A stretch of 64,000 nucleotides of DNA, taken from Lithospermum erythrorhizon. Its lineage: Eukaryota; Streptophyta; Magnoliopsida; Boraginales; Boraginaceae. The stretch is from the NCBI GenBank assembly GCA_019722365.1, contig JADFUC010000543.1:124001-188000 (forward strand). The letters run 5' to 3'. Below are positions 46,200 through 59,020 of this stretch, piece by piece. Each line of letters begins with the position of its first letter. Within the stretch, counting starts at the first letter, position 1. Under the pieces are notes generated by a model that saw only the letters and a list, made by a program, of their open reading frames with translations, ran no database searches and was not told where the DNA came from. The translations under genes and the position numbers were made by a program.

Positions 46200-46824
46200 C
46201 TTTGTATGTTTAGGAGTACATATTTTTTTCCCTGTAAAATCATAATAATGTGGTCTTATTAATAAGTGGAAGTATATAGTTCGCATAATTCTCGTAAATA
46301 AATTTGATTCTGAAGAGTATTTGAGGTTGACAACGCTAAAAATGTATTTCAAGATCGTGTAAGCATTAATCATAATGACAAGGATCTTTTAAACAATTGA
46401 TTCTCATATACATTATTTAAATACTCGAATAGAGCGTACCTTGATCCATGTCTATGTTAATCTTGATAGTTGACTAAAGAACTCAATTTCTCTTCCTGAC
46501 TCCTTGATTATTCAATAATCTTTTATGGATGAAATCTTACTAGAATACTTTATGAGTGAAAGAGATTATCTTTGATTATGTTGTAGTATTGATGTGTGTC
46601 ATGAAAATGTGTAGACACATTAATTTATAACCATGATCCATCACCATGATTAGGTATAACCATTCACATGAATAGTTGTACTCTTACAAATATGAACAAA
46701 TGCAACTCTTAAAAATATCTAGTGACCAATCATGAATTAGACATCATTATTTTTTATTAAAAATAATACAAAGTTTGTCCATATATTATTAATGGGTCAT
46801 TATTCATTACCTGAAATAATCACA
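46200..46824 (-). repeat. Probable 3' LTR of copia element D
   Basis: On the minus strand, a purine tract (46825-46840, reading GAAGTCAAGGGGAGAA) is directly followed by TGTGATTATTTCAGG, the expected TG start of an LTR. A TATA-like TTATAAATTAATG lies near 46625-46640. The far end is undefined, and I could not find a second LTR of this element near 60300-61300. Confidence 0.5.
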
Positions 46825-46840
46825 TTCTCCCCTTGACTTC
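46825..46840 (-). promoter_or_regulatory. Polypurine tract of copia element D
   Basis: The minus strand reads GAAGTCAAGGGGAGAA between the RNase H side and the presumed LTR. The form AGTCAAGGGGAGA is common in plant copia elements and primes plus-strand DNA synthesis. Confidence 0.6.
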
Positions 46841-47264
46841 CTATGAATCATAAATTTTGCTTTAATAACGAAACATTATGTACTCATTTGTGCTAAATTC
46901 ATAATTTATTCATAGTCCTTTCATATATCATAATATAAACTAAAATCAATATAGTCCATAATTTATCACTTAGTACTTAATGTCTTTGTTAGAGACAAAT
47001 CCTATTATATCACATGAGAGCTGAGTCATGTAGCCTTCATAAAAATAGAATAGGATACTCAATAGCAACGAAATTATATTGGCTCACGGTATCTAAATAC
47101 ACAAAATAACATAACTTAATTTCATAGAGTTAACACTTTTCAATAATGCTTATCCTTTTCGGGCATGATCATTAAAATGTCTTTGGTAGTAGTCGCTTTA
47201 GTTAACGGACCTACAATATAAATCTAATTTTAACTTATGTTCAAATTGATACTCTTAGTTCTGT

Positions 47265-48878
47265 TTAAATACCTTTTAACGACAAAGTGCTTCGAAATAA
47301 ATATGTTTTCAGTATTTGGAATACTTGTGGTTTTGAAAAAAGAGCAAACTCTGACATTATCCATGATACATTTTCAATGACTTGGCAACAGTAATAAAGC
47401 GATTCCAAATTGAAATAAAATTCCGCAGCCATAATCCATGATTTACATAAACAACTCGGCTTTATAGTGAATGATAACGAACCGCTTGCTTTTCCAAGAG
47501 ATAGCTCCTTCACCAAAAGAAACAAATAGCCAAATGTAGATTTTCTTGTATCCATACATCCAGCAAAATCTGAATCAGTGTATCCAACTACCTCAAGGTG
47601 GTTGGACCTCTTATAAGTGAGCATGTGATATTTTGTTCCTTATAAGTATCTTAACACCTTCTTCGTAGCTTTCCAATGATCCATCCTTGGGTTACTTTGA
47701 TATCTTCTGACATCTGCGACAACAAAACTAATATGCGGTCGGATTTTGTGCTTGGGCATATCAAGCTCTGACAACGGAGTATAAAGAATAGTTTCCATTT
47801 CCTTTGGCTCCATTTTAGGTTCATTTCTTTACCTTTGGTGAGCAAGCGATGGTGAGACAACCATTCTAAATCTCTCTAAAACTTTATTAATATATGCTTT
47901 TTGAGACAATCTCCAAACAATCCTTGTGATCTATCACGGAATATCTCAATTCCAATCACATAAGATGCCTCACCCATATCTTTCATTTCAAAGTTCTGCT
48001 TAGAAACGGCTTGGTATACATGTAATAACTTTGAATGATCATTGGCGCAGAAACCAAAATATCATCAACACTCTGAGGCCAAAATAAACTTGCTCAATGG
48101 CAACCCGGATATATGTAGCGATCAATAGTATTTCCCTTGAATCAAGGGGCATTACAGTATTATTGAACTTAAAATACCATTGGACGGGAAGCCTGCTTAA
48201 GTCCGTATATCGATCTCTTAAGTTTACACACCATGTGTTCTTGTCCTTCAACCAAAAAGCCTTCAGGTTGGCTCATGTATATTTTTTCCTCTAAATCTCC
48301 ATTGAAAGGCGGGTTTTACACATTCATTTAGTCTTAACTCTAAAATCATAATGAGCTACTAAAGCCATAATAATTCTAAATGAGTCTACCTTCTCGAAAT
48401 AAGTAGAAAATGTTTCATCGTGTCAATGCCATCTTTTGAGTAAACCTTTAAAAGCAACAAATCTCGGGCACTTACATCGTTAGACAAACTGCCATTGGAG
48501 TCGTGTTTGGTCTTGAAGACCCATTTATACCTTCGTTTACAACTTCCAGCAATTCTCTGAGAATCCGCACTTCATCATGAGCCATCGATTTTAGTTCATC
48601 GTTCATGGCTTTAACCCACTTAGAAGAGTTAGGACCACTAATGGCATGAATATGGATCTTCATCTGATTCAAGCCCGTAAAATCGGTTTTCTTGAAGATA
48701 AATCATCAAATCAAATAAATACTGGCGGGTTGTGCTTTGTCTTTGAGACCTCCTTAATGCTACCTCTGTTGGTGTATCATTGACAGGTTCATTGGTAACT
48801 TCATCTCATGGAGTACTTGATAATTAGTTTGTTAGTCGGGGTGAGTTCTCAAATTATTCAATCGTTGCCAGGGCCAGC
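47265..48878 (-). pseudogene. Copia reverse transcriptase and RNase H remnants (element D, 3' half)
   Basis: From right to left on the minus strand: at 48770-48660 a LRRSQRQ-type linker and YLQENRF; at 48472-48672 NSSKWVKAMNDELKSMA, the usual start of plant copia reverse transcriptase; at 48039-48251 a CKLKRSIYGLKQ-like region and QWYFKFN; at 47651-47860 MDHWKATKKV-type sequence in shifted frames; at 47265-47624 VVGYTDSDFAGCMDTRKSTF, the RNase H core with its Asp residues. All are broken by stops and frameshifts. The other half of the polyprotein is at 57998-60215; element B sits in between. Confidence 0.85.
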
Positions 48879-49851
48879 TGTTGGAAATCAATGAGAATTG
48901 ATTCCCTTTTTATTATGCCTGTTACGACAATTGTGTATCAATTCATTTACGGTTGTTAAAATGTGATTCTTTGGAACTTAGTATTCTGCTTAGTAATTGT
49001 ATATTTACTAGTTTGGGTTCTATTGATAAATTTAAGGGAGTTATGGCGGTGCAAGATCTTACTCATTAATCGTTATAATAATAGTAATTGGTCAATTATT
49101 ATTATTATACAGCTGCAATATACGAGCTAGAAAGGTCACGCTTACATCTTACTGGCGTTGGATTATATTTCATGTATGAAATTAAACTACATTGCTAAAT
49201 TGAGGTTGATTGTAATCAACGAATATTCCTCAATTGAGGAATTTTACATTGATAATGTAAAATAGGGGTGGATGAACCGAATTAATTAATTGGTCAGTTG
49301 AATTAATTCGATAGTTAGATGAAGCTTGTTGGCTTGTGATTTACTATTAACAACTTGTTAGTGTTTGATTTTACTTAACGGTTTAATTAAACTTAACAGA
49401 CTGGGCTCATTAACTATTCGGTTGGGCTTTTAGGTTTGACATATATAAGCAAACTTATTAGGTTTTTCATCATATGGTTTTCATGAAATGAAAAACAAAA
49501 GCTTTGCCTCCTCCATTTTCTCTCATGGCGAGAGAAATGTTCAAAGGGAAGAATTATTCTTCTCTTGATTTTTCATCAAAAATCGACCCATGCTAGCAAA
49601 CACAAATGTAGGATTTCAAGCACTCTCTGGTGTGCAACCAACTAGAGGCACTACATTTGAAGTGCTCAACGATGGAATTCAAAGGAGGCTTCGTGAAAGA
49701 ATTTGTTGATAGACTTCCGCTGGCATCACTGTAAGTGCTCTGTTATTCATAATTGTAATTATGTGTTTTAGATTAATTTATATCATTTTGAGGATCCGGG
49801 ATGTATGAATTTGGTGTTTATCACAAATGAAATTCATACTAGATTCTAACA
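48879..49851 (+). repeat. 5' LTR of element B
   Basis: It is 973 bp with TG...CA ends (TGTTGG...CTAACA). A TATA-like GACATATATAAGC at 49438-49450 is followed by CATCATATGG and a CT-rich stretch, placing the transcript start near 49470. It is the 5' LTR because the primer-binding site follows directly. Confidence 0.9.
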
Positions 49852-49866
49852 GTGGCCTCAGAGCCT
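49852..49866 (+). promoter_or_regulatory. Primer-binding site of element B
   Basis: GTGGCCTCAGAGCCT follows the LTR end directly. It matches the plant initiator-tRNA-Met type site TGGTATCAGAGC at 10 of 12 positions. It would prime minus-strand DNA synthesis. Confidence 0.8.
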
Positions 49867-52000
49867 ACTCAAGTTTGATATATTTTATCTAATTTGATTG
49901 TGTGTTGACATAGTTGTTAGTTAATTTGATTATTTCATGATTTATATATTCAATTGATGAATACCTGTATGAAAAAAATCAACCCATTTTTATATATGTT
50001 TCGTGGAATCATCATTTCATGTATTGATTTTGATGATTTGATGTTTATTAATTATTTCATGAATTGCAAGGGATTAAAAATTGAGATTAATTTGCATTTT
50101 TTAATTTGAGGTAGGATCATTTTCGATTTTACAGTAAGGTTTATAAATTTCGAGAAAATTCTGAAATTAAATACGTGTGTTCTTGACCCTTTGAGGTTCA
50201 TGCCGTTTTTTTTAATTTGTTGAATTTTTTAAATACTCAAAAATTTCGTTGAATTTCTGGATTGTTTGGGTTTGTCGAGAAAAACTAAAGTGTTTTTGAT
50301 AAATTCACTTGGATAAATTGATTTCCAGCCAATGATATTGTTGATGTTCAAGAAAAATCCCAGAATTTTTTGAATTTTTTAGAGCCTCCAAATCGTTTTT
50401 ACAAAAGTTGCAATTAATCTGGAAAAACTGAAAACTGAAATGAATTACCAAAAATCGGTCGCCGAACTTGCGGACCACCTCCCGGGCGCGTCCGGTGCGG
50501 AGTACGTTTACTGCCGGGAATGAAGCGTGGCCGTACTATAGCGGCACAACGCGTGTCAGTCGTGGGTGGCCGGAGGCGGGCGGTTTTGGTCGTTGAAGTT
50601 CGTTGTCCGTTTTTAGAAAACCTAAATATTTTATGTAATTATTTTTGGTTTTTAAAATTATTTGGTAATTATTAATTGCGGAGTTTAAATGTTAAATCAT
50701 AAATTTTGTCATTAAGATAATTGAATATATATCTTGGTAAATGGAGAATTTGATTTATATTTCCCTTTCATAATTATTTTCATTAATTGATAATTTTTGA
50801 AAATATTTTCATGATAACTTTTAAATTTTTTGAATTTTGGAGTTAATTACTTGTAAGTAATTATTCCATGATTTAAGTGGCTGATAATTATTGTAATAAT
50901 TGTCATTAATCACTCATGTGAATATATTTTAAATTCAAAAATTTACATTAATTGATAATTAATTGTCAAATAATGGGTAATTAATTAGTCAATTATGAAC
51001 ACATTTAATCTCATTTCATTTAATATATATAACATTAAGTGCATTTATTTGTTTAATGTTTTGCCCATATATATATTGGTATGAATGGAAAGGATGTATT
51101 AGATATGACCAGGTTTAATTTATTTATTTGCGATTAGCATTGCCGAGGAAATGTTGTAAACGACCTGTGAGTGCGTATTTCTTTATTCTTGTATTCATTT
51201 ACCCTCTGACATGCGTGATATTACAAGTTGGGTTAGGTAGTAGCAACTAACTGCTTTGTGGTGGCGTGAAGATAGCATATCCACAAAGGCACTTGGAGGC
51301 TTGTAAGTTTGAGGTCTTTGAAGAATACGAAAGGCTTGCCGCTTGTTAAGAATCTTGTAATAGGACTTTATGTTGGCATTTCACTTGTTAAAGTGATGTG
51401 AAATAATAGGTCTAGGGGTCATATCTATATCTCTAAATGTGTGTTATTGATTTATTTTTCATGTTGTGCATATTTGGCAGATATATTGCTATCTACAGCC
51501 ATGGTTAAATAAAGTTAAATAACATTAGTCGCCCGATTAAAAATTTAAACAGCGTGTCGAAGCCAATTTTTAAAATTGTGAAATCGGTTGCATTATGGAG
51601 CTTCTTGTGATGGCCAGTGCAGGTTTTGCACTTTGATATGACAATGGATCATGTTGAAGTGATTTCCACTAGCGTTGTGGACTTCGGATGATCCAACTCC
51701 AAGTAACTATTTGGTTTAATTGGTATGCTTAACGGTTGTCGAATACAAAGTCGGGTAGCATCATGTATGATATCTAGTGATACAAGGATTATGTAGTTTA
51801 AGTAATTGGTTGGTAACCTACTATTGTCTTTGAGATTCAAAATGTATGCGATTATTTGCCGTTTGAATACGGGCATAATAGACTTTAATTACACTAGTAT
51901 TACTTTACATAATTGGTTGATAACCCTCTTATTGCTTACTTGATTCAAAAATGTATGCGGTGTTTCCGTTTTAGAGTCGAGTAAGTAGATCTTACATTAC
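49867..52000 (+). other. Leader of element B with GC-rich block
   Basis: This AT-rich non-coding leader contains a GC-rich block at 50455-50610 that breaks sharply from its surroundings. The same order of features is seen in reverse complement in element A (6940-9012) and in the fragment at 11890-12540. 51795-51880 and 51905-51985 are two copies of one degenerate unit (AATTGGTTG-TAACC, GATTCAAAATGTATGCG). Confidence 0.65.
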
Positions 52001-55000
52001 CTTGTACATTTTTGTGAGATTTGAAATGCGGGTATTATATTTACAATTCATTTTACATAAATACGTATGGATTGTTTTTTGAACTACAACTTGTTTATTT
52101 AAGTTGCATATTTCCTATTATGTTTTGGCACGTTAAGAGATTTCTATTTTTATTCACCATTCATTGGGCAAACTAAATGCATGACTTTATAATGTGAAAT
52201 AAAATAAGTTAAGGAGAAATCCGAATGACTTGTTGAAATAAAGTGTTACAACGCGATCTCCTTCAACCATTGCAATCGGTTGTATGCTAATAGAGGATAA
52301 AACTTTAAATACCACAAACATTTAAGACTTGATTCAATCATGTTGATACGTTGCATGAACTTTGGTTCAAGTGAACAAAGTCACATGATTGAAGGATAAT
52401 TTTGATTCGATCAAAGGTGATGATGCTATGAAGACCAATATGTCATATTGTCTCTTAGCCCATAAACAAACCTTAAATAATAAATAGTTTGATCTCTTTT
52501 GAGGAAAACTATTGAATAATGATCTTGAATATTTGTGTATCTACATTCGGAGGACATGTGATTGGTATTTAGTTTCTTTAACACTGATGAACATAGTTCA
52601 TGAATTGTGATGAAACAAAGCATGGTATGTAACCAAAATAAGCAAAAGTTATCTATTCGGTTCTCACTTTCCTTATGCAGGTTGAGTGAATATGGAACTA
52701 TAAGTTGAAGTTAATGATTAAACTTCATTATTTTTTGAACTTTAAAGCATATGTAAATAAACTTAGTTATCTATTAGGTTTTCCGTCACTCGTGCGGATG
52801 AGTGAACATGGAACTATAAGTTGAGATTAATGAATTCATAGATTATTTCGAGCTACAAAGCATAGAAGAAGGATTTTTAGTAACATTTAGGAATTGAAAG
52901 AGAGATTTAGTTAAATCTCATATCTCCAAAATAATTTTGTTGTCAAAGATATAATAATAGGTAGCTGGGCTATCGATTAATAGAGAACACTAGTTTTGAC
53001 TCACATGATTTAATCATGGATATGAGCCAAGTATAAAAATAGCTGGAAGACAAGATACAAAGAAAGTTATCGAGCTCTTGTGTAATGATAGGCGACTACA
53101 TTATAAGAGCACACAGTTTTAAATCCTCCATGAAGGTGGTTGGGATTCTAAACTATTTTCTTTGCACTTGTAAGAGTAGAAAAGAATGTCATGTTTGACT
53201 TACACGTTTTTCATGCTCGGGTGATTACGATTAAGGGAACATTACTCTACTCTTCTTTAAAAAGGACACCTTAGAGCAACCAAGCGATTGAATAATACTT
53301 ATGGATAATGACTCGAGCGAGACTTGAGTATAATCTTGAAAGATGAACTGAAAGAATTCAACTCTTACTAGACTTAGTGGGAGGTTCACTAGTCTAGAAT
53401 TAGTTTGTATCATTTTACAAGTTAATTAAAGAGAGAACAAGACTTGAGTATAATCTTGAAAGATGAACTAAGTCAACTCTTACTAGACTTAGTGGGAGGA
53501 TTTAGTCTAAATTAAGTTTTGTATGTTTACATACAAGTTAATTAAAGAGAACAAGACTTGAGTATAATCTTGAAAAGATGAACTAAAGTCAACTCTTACT
53601 AGACAGACTTAGTGGGAGGTTCACTAGTCTAAATTAAGTTTGTATGTTTACATGAAATTTAATTAAAAGAGAACAAGACTTGAGTATAATCTTGAAAAGA
53701 TGAACTAAAGTCAACTCTTCTTAGACTTAGTGGGAGGTTGCTAGTCTAAGTAAGTTGTATATTTATATACAGAGATTAATTAAAAGATTTGAGTCATTGA
53801 ATGATACATCTAAAATTGATAAGGGTATGGAAAGACCATATGAATACTATCAAGTTTTTTGAGTCGGAAAGAATAAATCGATATAAGTAGTATATATCAT
53901 CGAAGAATGAGACATCATTCTAATCTTAAAAACGTCTTGTTAAGATCATTAATTAAGGAGTAACAATTTTAATGAAGTTAAAAGCGAAAATGGATAGAGA
54001 TGCTTTCGATTCCATATACGAGATAGTTTCATTGTAACCTTAGATGTGTCGTTGGTTGAGGTGATCTAGTAAGGATTGTTTTTAACGTGGTGACACAAAG
54101 AATGAAATAATTTCACATCATTAGTTGCTATACCTACCTTTAAAATTAGTTATTCATATTCAAGTAGAAGATTCTTTCAAGAGTTGTGTTTGATAAACAA
54201 ACTTTGAAACGTCTAGAGTATAGGATAAGTTAGTATTATGTCATGGCCAGACATAAATTTAACTCAGATCCAAAGTTGATGTTAAGTCATTTTTGTACAT
54301 AACCAGAAGGAAACTGGTATTTATTTCCATCCACTATAATGTTGCAATTTATTGTACATATAGAGTCTTGTTATGAAATACAAACCAAGTGGAAATAAAT
54401 ATGTGACTTAGATATTCAAAATGGCTCAAATAAGGAGATACGAAACCGATATTAGAACCACCCGGTTATATCAAAAGTATCCACTCTTGATGCATTTAAA
54501 GCTAAATGCAGTGATACAAATGACAACATGAATAAATAATACTCCAATAAATGACTTGAGGTCATTTAGATGAAATAAGATGTGAATACATGGGTTGAGT
54601 ATAAGACTCTACTTTATCTTCTGGATGGTGATTCATCAGGAGTAAGAGCCCATTCTATATTACTTTCTGGATGGTGAATCATCAGAAGTAATAAATGTAT
54701 TCTCATTAAATGAGCAATCAGTCATGAATGAGCGTTTAATCATACATTTGGTTGAGAAACCAATATTAAACATATTCATTGGTTGACTGTGCTCATGTTT
54801 ATTTCAAACTATCTTATTGCTATTCCACAAGTTGTAACATGTGGGTATAAAGAAAGTTATCAAAGAATGTTCCTAATTAATGATCGGTGATGATGGATAC
54901 TTGACATTGTTATGGGAGCTCCGCATCTCGGCGAGAATATAAAGAAAGTTTTTATACTACTAGGATCTAAAGTTGTAAACTTAAGATTGAGTATAATGGG

Positions 55001-56290
55001 TCTTCACACTTTGATACTTGATGAAAATCAATAAGAATCAAGAGTGATAAAAACTAACTTGAGTTCCTTAAAGGTTGAGTGGGAGGCGTAAACTGCATAA
55101 ATGAAGTTTTATACACTAAATGTTGAAGAAATCTTCCTACAACCTTAAAAGGTATAGTAGTGATTAGATTCTTGTACATTTGTGAGCCCAGTTGCATATA
55201 TGTGACACATGCTGTAATCAGTCACATTATATATATGTGAGCTTGGATGACATTTGCTTGTTAAGTTTAAGATGTCATGAAGCTCGAGGTGATTAATCAT
55301 AATAGATTAAATTCTATAAATAGGCAATTCTCTTATTGACAAGACAACTATTCATTAGAGGTCTAATCCCACTAGCGTAAAAAGGAGACTCACATTAATG
55401 AGAGTGGTTTGAAGTCTATTACATAGTAATATGATTCCGTATGCAGCGTCAAGGTCATGTGTTGTGCACACAAAGCCCCTTGGCGTGCTGATTCCGTGAT
55501 TGGAATTGTGAAGTTTTTAGTAAAGGTATTCGCACGGATTCGAATACGCTTAGTATGCTTTAAGAGAATAGAGGTAACTATAGTTACATTGAATGGATCG
55601 GAGTTGTTGATCTTCACTTATGTGAATGTGATGATAACGTTATGGACGGTATGCAATATGAAAAGCTATTAATAAAATTTCAATAATAGGGGTGAGTCTA
55701 GTATGCTCGATGAGTAAACTAAAAGGAAACTTGAACCAGTATTATTACAACTTGACCAGTCAATCTACTGTTTGGTAATGTTGTTGAAAGAATGTGCATT
55801 TAATAAGACAGATGTGTTTTAACACACTCGCAGTTGTGTTGTAAACCTACCCGATAGAACCCCGAGAAATGGTTGAAACCCATTTTTGATCATAATCATG
55901 CATGACTATGTCGGGGTAATCTTAGTCATCAATGATTCATGGATTTGAGACAGATGAATGTAAAAGGCTACTAGTAAAATGAAAATATTTCGGTAAGAGG
56001 ATGTGATTGTAATCACTTATCCTCTTGTTTTACATATCATGAAATGATCTAGAAGACATGAAAAGCAAAGGATCCGTAGCAGGATTTAAGCATGCATCTC
56101 GGAGTTGAGATCCTTCCTGTGATTCAACCAAGTTTGGTTTTTCACGAGCTTAATGAAGGAACTGAACGTGGCAAAGTTCAGTGGGAGCTAGTTCATTCAC
56201 TTTCTGGAATAAGTTAAGTAATTAGTTAAAACAAAAGTTCCTTTGTGTTTTAATCTGATTGTTGACTAAAACTACATGAATCGTGATTCA
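52000..56290 (+). other. Non-coding core of element B replacing gag-pol
   Basis: Over 4.3 kb no frame longer than about 75 codons and no retroelement motif is seen on either strand. Degenerate duplications are frequent: 52651-52765 against 52770-52870 (GGAACTATAAGTTGA), a four-unit array at 53321-53790, TTCTGGATGGTGATTCATCA twice at 54618-54690, and AAAGAAAGTTATC at 53058 and 54849. In element A the same place, between leader and tail, holds gag-pol. Confidence 0.65.
53321..53790. repeat. 120-bp tandem repeat in element B, 4 units
   Basis: Units start GACTTGAGTATAATCTTGAA at 53321, 53441, 53555 and 53677, and contain GATGAACTAAAGTCAACTC, TTACTAGACTTAGTGGGAGG, a TCACTAGTCTAAATTAAGTT stretch and a ATACAAGTTAATTAAA stretch. 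Each unit carries one AGTGGGAGG word, the same as the purine tract next to the 3' LTR (AAGTGGGAG). Confidence 0.95.
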
Positions 56291-57024
56291 TTCATATAGT
56301 TACCATTATTTATTCGCGAGCCGTTGAAATATATAATATACATGTATTGTATCCTCATTGAGTGAAGTTAAATCCCTAGGTTAGTCTATGCTTTCTAGAG
56401 GCAACATGAATTGTTGATTACACCTCTTCAAGCCTAAAAATATGAGATAGCCAAAGGCCTTGGTCGGAATCTTTGATAGTTAGGGGCGTGAAGCATCAAA
56501 TGACTAAATGGTGTTTTGATTAGTGATCAAGATTGATCACGCGTTAATCTAACGGACTAAGGAGATCGATACCGTGAAATTTCGGTCTGGTATTTGGGGG
56601 TAGCATGACCGAAACGAATTCATAGAAGATATGTATATCTGTGTCCTATGATATTTATTTAGAATTTTAGGTTCGACAATTCTTAGACCTACGATATATA
56701 ACTATCTGTGTTATATGAGCTCTGTACTTTGACTATGACCAAACGTCTGCCTTAAGCGGGGATTATAGCACTTTCATCATTGGGTCACGCGGTGAGTATA
56801 GCGATAGATATTGTTGATATATTGGGAGGGATTTATCCGTCCTTGATATACAAAGGAGATCACAGGCCTCAGCGCGGTTGGTACTGATTGGTTTATGGGA
56901 CGCCATAAATGCTTATTCAGTTCATACTCGAGTAAAGAAAGTTGTGGGTGTTTCATGACACACTTCTTATGGTTAGCCTACGACTAGAGATCGCGCGATA
57001 AAGGAATTGTAAAGTAATCGTCCA

Positions 57025-57038
57025 AGGGCAAGTGGGAG
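57025..57038 (+). promoter_or_regulatory. Polypurine tract of element B
   Basis: AGGGCAAGTGGGAG lies directly before the TG of the 3' LTR. This is the usual plant copia-type tract (CAAGTGGGAG). It supports plus-strand orientation of the element. Confidence 0.8.
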
Positions 57039-57997
57039 TGTTGGAAATCAATGAGAATTGATTCCCTTTTATTATGCCATTTAAAATAATTTTGTGTATC
57101 TATTCATTTACCGGGTTAGTTAAATCGATAACTATAACTTAGTGTTCACCTTAGTAATTGTATATTACTAGTTTGGGTTCTCATGATAATTTAAGGGGTT
57201 ATGAGCCGGTGCTAGATCTTACTAATCGTTATAATAATAATGTTGAGTCAATTATTATTATTATACAACTTACTAATATCTCGAGCACAGAAAGATCACA
57301 CACATCTTTGTGGCGTTGGATTATATTTCATGTATGAAATTAAACTACATTGCTAAATTGAAAGTTGATTGTAATCAACGAATATTCTCAATTAGGGGAA
57401 TTTTACATTGATAATGTAAAATAGAGGGGTGGATGAACCCGGAGTAATTAATTGGTCAGTGAATTAATTTAATAGTTAGTTGAGCTTGTTAGTTACTATT
57501 AACAACTTGTTAGTGTTTGATTTTACTTAACGGTTTAATTAAACTTAACGGGTCGGCTCATTAAGCTATTCGGTTGGGCTTTTAGGTTTGACATATATAA
57601 GCAAACTTATTAGGTTTTTCATCATATGGTTTTTCATGAAATGAAAAACAAAAGCCTTGCCTCCTCCATTTTCTCTCATGGCCGAAATGTTCAAGGGAAG
57701 AATTGAAAATTCTTCTGCGATTTTCATCAAATCAAAACATGTACTAGCAAGCACAAATGTAAGTTCAACTCTCTGGTGTGCAACCAACTAGAGGCACTAC
57801 ATTTGAAGTGCTCAACGATGGAATTCAAAGGAGGCTTCGTGAAAGAATTTGTTGATAGACTTCCGCTAGCATCACTGTAAGTGCTCTATTATTCATAATT
57901 GTAATTATGTATTTTAGATTAATTTATATCATTTTGAGGATCCGGGATGTATGAATTTGATGTTTATCACAAATGAAATTCATACTAGATTCTAACA
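57039..57997 (+). repeat. 3' LTR of element B
   Basis: It is 959 bp, parallel to 48879-49851 with the same TGTTGG...CTAACA ends. By eye it is roughly 85% identical with many 1-6 bp indels; this is an impression, not a computed figure. The element's transcript would end here. Confidence 0.9.
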
Positions 57998-59020
57998 CGA
58001 ACAACTCGGGAATTACAGTCTTTGTAATTTGACTTCTTTAGACGATAACTTGAGAAGAAGACATCGGTGTGGAAACCTGCACCGTAGCTTCTTTAAGGTC
58101 CACTATTCGTGGTTCAACACTTCCACTAATGTTATCATTCTCAATGAACTTGACATTTCCAGTTTCAACAATTCTTGTACTATGGTTAGGACAATAAAAT
58201 CTATACCCTTTAGATTTCTCTAGATAACCAATAAAAAAAACCACTAGTTGTTAAATTGAGTCGGTTTCTTTTTAATATGGATTATAAATCGTACTTTACT
58301 TGGGACATCCCCAAACATGAAGATGTCTTAAACTAGGTTTCCTTCATGTCCACAGTTCAAAAGGTGTATTTGGGCTGGCTTACTAGGGTATGTTTAACTA
58401 AAGTAAATGGCCGATTTTTTAAAGCATAAATCAGCGATGATAAGGGTAAAGAAGAATAACTAAATCGTGCTTCTAGCAATATCCATTAAGAAATAAATTC
58501 ACCTTTACGCAACACCATTTTGTTGTGGTGTACCCGGCATTGTGTATTGAGCACATATGCCACGCTTCTCAAGAAATTTAGCAAATAGACCAGCACATTG
58601 ACCACTTTCATTGTACTTTCCATAATACTCACCACCTCTGTCAGATTGTACAATTTTCACTTTTAAGTCTAATTGTCTTTCCACCTTATTGATAAATACC
58701 TCTAGAGGCATTGCTCATATAGACATAACCATAACGTGAAAAATCGTCAATAAATATGATGATATTTTTCCTTTCCGAAAGTCGGAACATTGAAAGGGCC
58801 ACGTATATCGGTGTGTATAACTTCAAGGAGCTGTGAGCTTCTTGTGACTGCATTCTTATTTATGTGGTTTGAGTGTTTTCCTTTAATACACTCCACACAA
58901 ATATGGAGATTCGTAAAGTCCAAGTCAGGAAGAATTTCATTCTTTACTAATCTTTTCATCCTTTCCTTGGATATGTGTCCCAAACGTTTATGCCACAAAT
59001 AAGCCGAACTTTCATCCACT
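57998..59020 (-). pseudogene. Copia integrase remnant (element D, 5' half)
   Basis: From right to left on the minus strand: 58747-59019 holds LWHKRLGHISKERMKRL with ICVECIKGKHSNH (the His-His-Cys-Cys zinc site) and EVIHTDIRGPF with the first catalytic Asp; 58505-58711 holds IVQSDRGGEYYGKY with the second Asp, and GTPQQNGVA just before the catalytic Glu; 58038-58244 holds FIGYLEKSKGYRFYCPNHST, the end of the core. Stops and frameshifts lie between them. The sequence stops at 57997, where element B begins, and continues at 48878. Confidence 0.88.

Larger units (their letters stand above)
48879..57997 (+). mobile_element. Non-autonomous LTR retrotransposon 'B', 9.1 kb
   Basis: Two direct LTRs (48879-49851 and 57039-57997), both starting TGTTGGAAATCAATGAG and ending GATTCTAACA, flank an interior with a primer-binding-site-like start and a purine tract at the end. 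LTRs, a roughly 2-kb leader and a roughly 0.75-kb tail are shared with copia element A, but no gag, integrase, reverse transcriptase or RNase H is recognisable on any frame, so it must have been moved by proteins of a relative. The element splits element D. The LTRs differ at many positions and indels, so it is not recent. The neighbouring 5-mers (CCAGC left, CGAAC right) are similar but not an exact target duplication. Confidence 0.88.
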
